A stretch of DNA of 32,752 nt. Origin: Acidobacteriota bacterium. GTDB lineage: Bacteria; Acidobacteriota; UBA6911. The translations under genes were made by a program, and so were the position numbers. The first letter of the stretch is position 1. Each line of letters starts with the position of its first letter. Shown piece by piece: positions 16,295 to 23,218 of this stretch. Location: NCBI GenBank assembly GCA_016934295.1, contig JAFGTD010000236.1, positions 1-32,752 on the forward strand, in the 5' to 3' direction. The notes under the pieces were generated by a model. That model saw only the letters and a program-made list of their open reading frames with translations. It had not been told where the DNA came from and made no database searches.

Positions 16295-17374
16295 ATGAAA
16301 ACCGATGCAAAGCTGCATGTTCGTGAAAACAGAGGCCTGCTTGCAATATCGGAAATAAAAGCCCTGAAACGGCCGGCCGCGAATAGGCTTTGTATTGCTG
16401 TATGTTGTGTATTAAATTTTATAGCAGGCGATCTCATAGTTTTCCGTGGTAATCAAATGCGAACAAATCCGGGAGATTGGAATATGTGTTTCAGGCATCG
16501 TAGAAATGCGTCCCGTTTTCTGCCCCTGATTGCATGCCTTTTCTTATATCAAATGCCGGGAGCCGAATCCGCCGAATTAAAACCTGAAACAGTGAAGGAC
16601 TGGAACGAATACGTAAAGGCGACGGAATTGCGTATCGAACGGGAGCTATCTTCAAATAATGGTTTTCTTAATCTTGACTTCCAGTCGAATGATGACGCTT
16701 TAGTTGAACGCAAAAAACTCCTTGACGGGGACCTTTCCATCCACTCTGTCGAACCCACGGGAAAAAACGGCTGTTCGATAAAAATTTCCGGGGGAAAAAT
16801 TCACCACTGGCGTGGAGGCATTTTCATTCCGGGTACAGACCTCGATTTTATCCTATCCAGGGTCGAAAATCCTCAATCCGCGGATATAACCCAGGAAGAT
16901 GTGCTTGAATCCAGGGTCCTGGAACGATCTGCGGACGGTCTCAGACTATTCCTGAAACTGCAGCGTTCGAAAATAGTAACCGTCGTATATAACACGGAAC
17001 ATACCATCCGGTTCAAACGGCACAATCCTCTCAGGGCATCCAGTACCAGCGTTGCAACAAAAATTGCCGAGGTGGAGCAGCTTAAGGGAAACAGGGAACG
17101 GGAAAAACCGGTGGGCAATGACCACGGGTTTCTCTGGCGCATGAACTCTTACTGGCGATACGAGCAGACGCCGGACGGCGTTATCGTGGAATGCGAATCC
17201 CTTACCCTAAGCCGGACCATTCCAAAGCTGCTGGAGTATATGATACGCCCGATAATCAACCGCATTGCCCGTGAATCGCTGGAACGAACGCTTCTATCCA
17301 TGCGCGCACGCATGATCCGGGAACTGGAAAGCGGGAAAACGGATTACAGCCATACCGCATTCAACGGCAACTGA
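16295..17374 (+). CDS. Exported START/SRPBCC-like protein of unknown function
   Basis: I recognise this only as a family seen in Acidobacteriota, related in pattern to START/SRPBCC lipid-binding proteins. Supporting stretches are KIHHWRGGIFIPGTDLDFIL, ESRVLERSADGLRLFLKLQRSKIVTVVYNTEH, STSVATKIAEVEQ, DHGFLWRMNSYWRYEQTPDGVIVECESLTLSR and a C-terminal helix RPIINRIARESLERTLLSMR. Two starts are possible. The ATG at 16295 has a good ribosome binding site (AAAGGAG at 16281-16287) but adds 63 odd residues with a hydrophobic stretch. The ATG at 16484 (GGGAG at 16471-16475) gives a clean signal peptide: an Arg-rich start, FLPLIACLFLY core and GAESA cleavage-like site. I think the mature protein is periplasmic either way. 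It lies 187 bp after the T6SS block; a link to T6SS is not shown. Confidence 0.7.
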   Translation: MKTDAKLHVRENRGLLAISEIKALKRPAANRLCIAVCCVLNFIAGDLIVFRGNQMRTNPGDWNMCFRHRRNASRFLPLIACLFLYQMPGAESAELKPETVKDWNEYVKATELRIERELSSNNGFLNLDFQSNDDALVERKKLLDGDLSIHSVEPTGKNGCSIKISGGKIHHWRGGIFIPGTDLDFILSRVENPQSADITQEDVLESRVLERSADGLRLFLKLQRSKIVTVVYNTEHTIRFKRHNPLRASSTSVATKIAEVEQLKGNREREKPVGNDHGFLWRMNSYWRYEQTPDGVIVECESLTLSRTIPKLLEYMIRPIINRIARESLERTLLSMRARMIRELESGKTDYSHTAFNGN

Positions 17375-17447
17375 AATATTCCTATGGCTTTTGGGATTTA
17401 TTACACCTGTAACTGTAAATCAGCGGATGCATTTCACCATATAATTT

Positions 17448-17468
17448 TCAATCTTCAATCTTCAATCT
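17448..17468. repeat. Three tandem 7-bp repeats at the kinase stop codon
   Basis: TCAATCT occurs three times in a row on the + strand, encoding the last codons and the TGA stop of the kinase gene on the - strand. Loss or gain of a unit would change the C-terminus and shift the stop. Confidence 0.6.
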
Positions 17469-18986
17469 GTCTTTTAACGCCGCCCGTGCCGTTGTGGGCT
17501 CAATCAGGGTAAACGCTACCAGGCTGCCGATCGCAACAGCCATCAACAATGTGGCAATAATGGCATGTATCGTATGAATCCGAATGGCCGAGATCGCCAG
17601 CATGCATACAAAAAGCCAGTCCGCACAGCGGATCCATATCGATACCTTTCGACGCTGTTCCGCAAGCTCGGAAACATAAAACCTGGAAGTGAACCACAGG
17701 TGTAGACGCAGGTTGGCCGCTATCATAACGGCAATTAACAACGGAAAAAACAACATCGAGCCCTCTATGCCTCCCAGCCACTGCTTAACGCGCCATTGAG
17801 GGTAAATCATGCCGTAGTACCCGAAACCCGCAACCGCCTGATGAAATTGCCACCACCAGAGCGGATGAAGCCTCGATCTTTCTCTTGAGGTGTCGTCGTC
17901 GCCGGAGACATGCAAACGTTTTGGTTTTGCGCCGCAGGTATCGTGCAGGCATTCGAGGTCGTTCAGAATAGTCCGCATGTCTGAATAACGATTTTCCGGT
18001 CTTTTCTGGAGACAACGCCGGACAATCCGGTCCAGTTCTTCGGGAATCGACGGATCCTCCACACTGGGATCCGGAGGATCCCCTTCAAGGATACGCGCAA
18101 TAGTGGCGATAGATTCCCCATCGCCGAATGGATGCTTCCCTGCCGCCATTTCATACAGAAAAACACCGAAAGAAAAAATATCCGTATGAAAATCGATATC
18201 CGTTCCCAACAACTGTTCCGGAGAGGCATAGGCCGGGGTGCCCAGAAACATCCCGGTGCGGGTCAGGCGCGCATCGGTACTGCTGTAATCTCCTCCCTCA
18301 ATTCTGGCCAGGCCGAAATCCAGAATTTTGATGCTTCCGCTGTCGGTCTGCATAATATTTTCAGGCTTCAGGTCTCTGTGAAAAACCCCATGCGTGTGGG
18401 CCTCGGCAATCGCGCGGCCGGTCTGCAGGGCAATATCCAGGAGGGTGTTTAACGGCAGGCGGGAGCTTTTCATAACCTGTCGTAACGTCCGGCCTTTTAT
18501 ATACTCCGATACTATGAAAATATCGTCCCCGGATTCCTCCAGTGAATATACAGTGGCAATGCCCGGGTGAGACAGCCTTGCAGCGGCACGGGCTTCACGC
18601 CTGATCCTTTCCCTTTGCCGGGGATCCTTCAGGCAATCCGCGGGAAGCATCTTTATCGCGACCGGTCGATCCAAACGGCTGTCATGGGCGAGATATACGA
18701 TACCCATTCCGCCCCGGCCGATTTTCCCTGTTATTGTGTAGGCACCCAGCCGTTTTCCTGCAGAAAAGCTCTCCATTTCACTTTCAAACAGTTCTGGAAA
18801 CTCCCGGGAAGCGGGTTTTTCCAGAAAACTGTCGCTGTCGTGTTGGTTCAGAAGCGCTTCAATCTCACTCTTCAAATCAGTATCGCTGCTGCAGGCCCTT
18901 TCCAGAAAACCGGCGCGGCTGGAACTGTCCATATCCACAGCCTCTTCGAATATATCTTTAAGTCGCTGCCAGCGTTCAGGATTCAC
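17448..18986 (-). CDS. Membrane-anchored Ser/Thr protein kinase (PknB-type)
   Basis: This is a Hanks-type kinase with a complete catalytic core: glycine loop GRGGMG (90-95), ATP-binding Lys112 in VAIKML, Glu131, catalytic loop HRDLKPEN (203-210), DFG at 223-225, and an APE-like YASPEQ. The N-terminal 70 residues (NPERWQRLKDIFEEAVDMDSSSR...) match the helical leader common on acidobacterial kinases that sit beside ECF-like sigma factors. After the kinase domain a C-terminal part of about 130 residues holds four hydrophobic segments, so the catalytic domain faces the cytoplasm from a membrane anchor. The start is GTG at 18986, overlapping the end of the sigma-factor gene by 11 bp, which implies coupled translation. 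The gene ends in three perfect 7-bp repeats (17448-17468). Confidence 0.9.
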   Translation of the reverse strand: MNPERWQRLKDIFEEAVDMDSSSRAGFLERACSSDTDLKSEIEALLNQHDSDSFLEKPASREFPELFESEMESFSAGKRLGAYTITGKIGRGGMGIVYLAHDSRLDRPVAIKMLPADCLKDPRQRERIRREARAAARLSHPGIATVYSLEESGDDIFIVSEYIKGRTLRQVMKSSRLPLNTLLDIALQTGRAIAEAHTHGVFHRDLKPENIMQTDSGSIKILDFGLARIEGGDYSSTDARLTRTGMFLGTPAYASPEQLLGTDIDFHTDIFSFGVFLYEMAAGKHPFGDGESIATIARILEGDPPDPSVEDPSIPEELDRIVRRCLQKRPENRYSDMRTILNDLECLHDTCGAKPKRLHVSGDDDTSRERSRLHPLWWWQFHQAVAGFGYYGMIYPQWRVKQWLGGIEGSMLFFPLLIAVMIAANLRLHLWFTSRFYVSELAEQRRKVSIWIRCADWLFVCMLAISAIRIHTIHAIIATLLMAVAIGSLVAFTLIEPTTARAALKDRLKIED

Positions 18987-19548
18987 TGTGTTCTTCCATC
19001 TCCTTTTTCAGCCAGGCTTTCGCCATGCTCCAGCTGCGTTTGACGGTAACAGGGGACGTATCCATTACTCCGGCGGTCTCGTCAACCGTCAAACCGCCGA
19101 AAAATCGCAGTTCCACGATACGTGCAAGTTTTGGATCCTGTTTCTCCAGGGTTTCCAATGCCCGATGCAATGACAGCAGGTCGATCGACTCTTCCTCAGC
19201 AGATGCAATATCTTCGTTGAAACTAACGCGCGCCCGGGAACCGCCCCTCTTTTTTGCCGCTTTGGCCCGCGCTTTTTCTACCAGGATCTCCCTCATGGCG
19301 TTGGCCGCGATGGCGCAAAAATGGGCGCGATTCCGCCAACCATGCGCTTTCTCTTTCATAAGTCTGAGATAGGCTTCGTTTACGAGTGCAGTCGCCTGCA
19401 GAGTCTGCGGCCCTCTTTTCTCCCTGGCCATATATCCCCGGGCCAGTTTTCGAAGCTCATTATAGACTTCGGGCATCACCCTGGACAGATGCAGGGCTGA
19501 AGTTTGAGGGTCCTTACCGGGCTCTTCCGTTGGATCAGACTTTTTCAT
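18976..19548 (-). CDS. ECF-like sigma factor (TIGR02999 type)
   Basis: This is a short sigma-70-like factor of the ECF-like group common in Acidobacteriota and Planctomycetota. Region 2 is MPEVYNELRKLARGYMAREKRGPQTLQATALVNEAYLRL and WRNRAHFCAIAANAMREILVEKARAKAAKKRGG. Region 4 is ALETLEKQDPKLARIVELRFFGGLTVDETAGVMDTSPVTVKRSWSMAKAWL, with a clear helix-turn-helix. I chose the ATG at 19548 (190 residues). The frame extends to an ATG at 19587, which would add 13 residues and has an AGGAA upstream; both are possible. The gene overlaps the downstream kinase by 11 bp. In related pairs the kinase is thought to control or be controlled with the sigma factor; no anti-sigma gene is present. Confidence 0.88.
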   Translation of the reverse strand: MKKSDPTEEPGKDPQTSALHLSRVMPEVYNELRKLARGYMAREKRGPQTLQATALVNEAYLRLMKEKAHGWRNRAHFCAIAANAMREILVEKARAKAAKKRGGSRARVSFNEDIASAEEESIDLLSLHRALETLEKQDPKLARIVELRFFGGLTVDETAGVMDTSPVTVKRSWSMAKAWLKKEMEEHSES

Positions 19549-19708
19549 AATGCCGGTTCCTCGGAGGCATTTTAAACCGAAAAACATAATAAATTCCTAT
19601 GGAAAATAAAAAACAGGAACGCGAAGAGCCGCTTTTTGTTTCAGGCTCCTCGTTCTCTGTCTGGATATGTCTTTCATGATTCAGGATTACCCGTTCTATA
19701 ATTTTCAG

Positions 19709-19728
19709 GCGCCGAAAGTCTTCGGTGC
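19709..19728. repeat. Small hairpin between sigma factor and dinB-like gene
   Basis: GCGCCGAA and TTCGGTGC pair around a 4-base loop (one G-U pair). It lies in the 295-bp divergent gap upstream of both the sigma-factor and DinB-family genes. No T-tract follows; the role is unknown. Confidence 0.35.
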
Positions 19729-19843
19729 GATTCAGTATCGCTTTGTGCTACTCTGGCTTTATTGAGCGGTCCGTCATGAAATTCATGTAACAAACGCCTG
19801 TTTTAAATTTGGAATTTTTAATTACGTTACAGGAGAAGCCATT

Positions 19844-20329
19844 GTGAAAAAGGAAGAGTTCTACCAATACGTTATTGACAGCTTCCGCCCAGCCGAGTCC
19901 CTGGTTAAAATGGTCCCCGAGGACAAACTGGACTGGAAACCGGGTCCTGAATTCATGTCCATGGGACAGTTGATCTGTCATCTGTGCGACGGGGGCATCG
20001 GGGAGGCCTTGCGCAAAACCATCAGCGGCGACTGGCCGGGCCAGGAAGAACTGGAAGCATCGATGAAACAGGAACTGCCTGCCTGCAGCGTTGAGGAAGC
20101 GCTATCCAAGCTTGAAACCGACAGGAAGGTCCTGCATGAAACTCTGTCGGGAGTATCCGAGGAGGACTTTGAGAACAAGCTCGTATCCGTTCCCTGGGGA
20201 TGGGAAGCGAAGACGGAAATGATGGCGCTGCAGTTCCTGTCGCACTTCTTTCATCATAAGATGCAGCTTTTCACGTATCTGAAGCTGCTGGGATTCCCTG
20301 TAAACACAACGACTCTCTATTTCGGTTAG
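19844..20329 (+). CDS. DinB/YfiT-family metalloprotein
   Basis: The 161-residue product is a four-helix DinB-like protein. These bind a divalent metal through three histidines; here the likely ligands are His46 (in GQLICHLCDGG), His134 and His138 (in FLSHFFHHKMQLF). Members include thiol transferases such as bacillithiol and mycothiol S-transferases and many uncharacterised proteins, so the substrate cannot be named. The start is GTG at 19844 with an AGGAG-like site about 8 bases upstream. It is divergent from the sigma-factor operon, and the NagZ-like gene starts 137 bp downstream with no obvious functional link. Confidence 0.85.
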   Translation: MKKEEFYQYVIDSFRPAESLVKMVPEDKLDWKPGPEFMSMGQLICHLCDGGIGEALRKTISGDWPGQEELEASMKQELPACSVEEALSKLETDRKVLHETLSGVSEEDFENKLVSVPWGWEAKTEMMALQFLSHFFHHKMQLFTYLKLLGFPVNTTTLYFG

Positions 20330-20466
20330 AGCCGGTTTTTGGCGTAAAAACAGCAGCAAACATCGCTTGATATCGGGATCGGAAAATATTAAGCGAAAAA
20401 AAAGGGACCGATGCCGATAACAATCCCGAGCGCGTTTGCGAATGCTCTATTGATTTTCTCTTTACC

Positions 20467-23154
20467 ATGACACTTTCAAAGACAACGACCGAATGGATCT
20501 TCATTTCAATTCTATGCATCTTCCTGTTTCTGAGTGTTGCCCTTTTCCCTCAATCCCCCGATTCGGAAGCTTCCGAATACAGATTGGAACCGCCGGATCA
20601 AGCATGGGTTGACAAAACCCTTGATTCAATGACATTAAGGGAAAAAATCGGCCAGCTTATCCAGATCCGTGTGCATGGCAAATTCGTCAATCGGCAGGAC
20701 GAAGCGTTCAAGGAGCTTAAAGAGAAAATAGAGCAATACAACATCGGCGGCGTTGTGCTGTTTGCCGGAAACATCTATGAATCGTCCCTTCTTCTCAACG
20801 AACTCCAGTCATACTCAAGAGTACCGCTTCTTGTGTCGGCGGACTTTGAGCGCGGCGCGGCGTTCCGGATAGACGACACCACATCGTTCCCATGGAACAT
20901 GGCGATCGGGGCTACAGGATCCGAAGAGTTCGCTTACCAACAGGGAATGATTACGGCGAGGGAATCGAGAGCACTGGGCGTTCACTGGCTCTTCGCACCC
21001 GTCGTGGATGTCAACAACAATCCCGAAAATCCCGTCATCAACATCCGCTCCTACGGAGAAGATCCCAGGCTCGTAGCACGCCTGGGCTCCGCCTTTATAC
21101 GAGGTGCCCGTGCGGGCGGGGCCCTGACGACAGCCAAGCATTTTCCCGGTCACGGAGACACGGCAAGCGACACGCATATCGGTCTTGCGGTTGTGCCGTC
21201 CGATTTCGAGCGCCTGGATTCCGTGGAGCTGGTGCCTTTCAAAAGTGCCATTGACGCGGGCGTCGATGCCGTTATGACGGCCCATATCGCCGTCCCCAAA
21301 GTAACGGAAGACCCTGAGGTCCCGGCGACCCTGTCCAGGGAAATTCTGACGGGTCTGCTGCGCCACACGCTCCAATTTGACGGCATTGTCGTTACCGACG
21401 CATTGGAAATGGGAGGCATCCGAAACCATTACTGGTCCGGCCTGGCCGCCGTTCGAGCTATCCAGGCAGGAGCGGATATCGTTCTTCTTCCCACGAATGT
21501 AGCCGTTGCCGTCAACGAAATCGAACGTGCCTTCGAGATGGGGCTTATTCCGGTTGACCGCATTGATGCATCCGTCTCCAGGATTCTCCGGGCAAAAAGC
21601 AGCCTGGGGCTGCATCGGGAAAGAACGGTTTCCATTGACCGGCTGAAAGAAACAATCGCATCGCCGCAAAATGAAGCTTTCGCCCAGAAAATCGCCGATC
21701 ATTCAATAACGGCTGTTAAGAACAACGATCTGTTGCTACCGATTACTCCCGTTGATAATCCCAAGATATTCAGCCTGGTGCTCGACTCCGGTCTGGCGAC
21801 CGATCCCGGAGATATCTTCCAGTCGGAAATGCGGAAGGTCTATCCTTCCCTAATCACAGAATGGGCGAATGCGCGCGTATCCAAAGACCAAATCGACAAC
21901 ATTTTGAAATATGCGAAGAATTCCGACCTGATTGTCTGCGCTACATTTGCACGCGTGAGTTCCGGTCGCAATATCATCGGTATTCCCGAAGACCAGCAGG
22001 CGATTATTGAAAAGCTTCTGAAGACAAAGAAGCCGTTTGTGTGGGTCGCCTTCGGCAATCCCTATGTGCTGGAGCGTTTCCCTAAAGTCGGAACCTACCT
22101 GTGCACATTCAGCTATTCGGACGTGTCCCAGCGCGCCGTTGTAAAAGCCATTTCAGGCGCCATTCCCATTTCAGGAAAAATGCCCGTCTCCATCCCCGAA
22201 CATGCGGCCGTAGGCGACGGCCTGGAAATTCCCAAGCTTGAAATGGTACTTAAGGCAATGCCTAACGAAACCGCTGATTATTTAAGTGATACATTAGAGA
22301 ATACCAGGCAAATTATTTTTGATTATATAAAATCAGGAGAATTCTCTGATGCTCAACTTATAGCCGGATATAAAGGATCCACCATCCTGGATATCGATTA
22401 CCATAAAGATCTGCCCCCGTTCTATTCTGAAAATGATTCTTCAGGATTGCGGTTACCTATGTCTTACGTTTGGGGAAACGGTAGTTTCGGCACAATATTT
22501 TCAGCGATGCTTGCAACAGAATCCGGCGGACTTCTCCTGGATGCCTTAGTTCAGGATTATCTCCCAGAGCAGCAGGATACGGATCTTGGCAAAATCCCTG
22601 TTTCAGACCTATTGGCAGATATTCATGGAAAGAGCAAGACAGCATCCGGAAAAGAAATATCCAACCGCACTCTGATTGATGAGATCGTATCCCGTGCGTC
22701 CGGTTCCACCGAACGGATGATGACAGAACTTCCTCGAGAATTCGCACCAGAAACTACAGGTGCCGGATGGCAGAATTCATACCTTGATAATAATGTCGCT
22801 GTTTTCTCACAGATGCTGCTGAATAATGGCATTTACAATCACCGGCGTATCTTTAAACCAGATACGATCGTACGATTTAAAAGATCCCATAAAGGTACGG
22901 TAAAGGCCTTGGGCTGGATGAAACCGGCCAAAACTGATTGGACGGGACGACTGTTTTCGCATGGCTCTTTCGGTCTTATGGATGACAAGGGTCATTTTCT
23001 ATGGATCGATCCACAGAAGCAGCTTTTTATTGTTTTTGAGGCACTACCGATAAAACTGCCGGAAGAAACCACCATTGAAGAAGCGTATGAAAAAATCACC
23101 CGATCCATTATCTATGGACTCAAAAAAGACAACACAAAGACACAAGGGCGCTAA
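20467..23154 (+). CDS. NagZ-type GH3 glycosidase fused to a degenerate beta-lactamase-like domain
   Basis: The N-terminus has one hydrophobic segment (about 9-28), a signal peptide or anchor, so the enzyme works outside the cytoplasm. Residues about 45-390 form a GH3 TIM barrel with the NagZ signature KHFPGHGDT (224-232), a His/Asp pair for acid-base catalysis, and nucleophile Asp311 in VVTDALEMGG. This predicts beta-N-acetylhexosaminidase activity on peptidoglycan or related sugars. A second GH3 sandwich-like domain spans about 400-600. Residues about 630-890 resemble a serine beta-lactamase/PBP fold but with SxxK changed to Ser673-Phe-Gly-Thr676, YxN to Trp768-Gln-Asn770, and the KTG/HxG region as His832-Gly-Ser. 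It therefore looks catalytically dead. NagZ-beta-lactamase fusions are known in Bacteroidota. No Shine-Dalgarno precedes the ATG. The 3' third is more AT-rich than the rest. Confidence 0.87.
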   Translation: MTLSKTTTEWIFISILCIFLFLSVALFPQSPDSEASEYRLEPPDQAWVDKTLDSMTLREKIGQLIQIRVHGKFVNRQDEAFKELKEKIEQYNIGGVVLFAGNIYESSLLLNELQSYSRVPLLVSADFERGAAFRIDDTTSFPWNMAIGATGSEEFAYQQGMITARESRALGVHWLFAPVVDVNNNPENPVINIRSYGEDPRLVARLGSAFIRGARAGGALTTAKHFPGHGDTASDTHIGLAVVPSDFERLDSVELVPFKSAIDAGVDAVMTAHIAVPKVTEDPEVPATLSREILTGLLRHTLQFDGIVVTDALEMGGIRNHYWSGLAAVRAIQAGADIVLLPTNVAVAVNEIERAFEMGLIPVDRIDASVSRILRAKSSLGLHRERTVSIDRLKETIASPQNEAFAQKIADHSITAVKNNDLLLPITPVDNPKIFSLVLDSGLATDPGDIFQSEMRKVYPSLITEWANARVSKDQIDNILKYAKNSDLIVCATFARVSSGRNIIGIPEDQQAIIEKLLKTKKPFVWVAFGNPYVLERFPKVGTYLCTFSYSDVSQRAVVKAISGAIPISGKMPVSIPEHAAVGDGLEIPKLEMVLKAMPNETADYLSDTLENTRQIIFDYIKSGEFSDAQLIAGYKGSTILDIDYHKDLPPFYSENDSSGLRLPMSYVWGNGSFGTIFSAMLATESGGLLLDALVQDYLPEQQDTDLGKIPVSDLLADIHGKSKTASGKEISNRTLIDEIVSRASGSTERMMTELPREFAPETTGAGWQNSYLDNNVAVFSQMLLNNGIYNHRRIFKPDTIVRFKRSHKGTVKALGWMKPAKTDWTGRLFSHGSFGLMDDKGHFLWIDPQKQLFIVFEALPIKLPEETTIEEAYEKITRSIIYGLKKDNTKTQGR

Positions 23155-23200
23155 GAAGAATTAATTTATATTTTCTTCGCGCCTTCGTGTTAAGTTTTTT
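23142..23200 (+). terminator. Probable terminator of the GH3 gene, between convergent genes
   Basis: The GH3 stop (23152-23154) lies inside the left arm (23142-23160) of an imperfect inverted repeat with right arm 23171-23190; 14 of 18 positions pair. A TTTTTT run at 23195-23200 follows on the + strand. The sequence also resembles the degenerate ACACGAAGGCGCGAAGA-type repeats seen in many genomes. The opposing acyl-synthetase gene ends at 23219. Confidence 0.55.
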
Positions 23201-23218
23201 CAAATGAGGGAGAAGGAG

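Noticed and set aside
17448-18986. Kinase as a PpkA-type regulator of the T6SS
   Set aside because: PpkA kinases lie within T6SS clusters together with FHA and phosphatase genes. This one is on the other strand, paired with a sigma factor, and has a leader typical of acidobacterial kinases.
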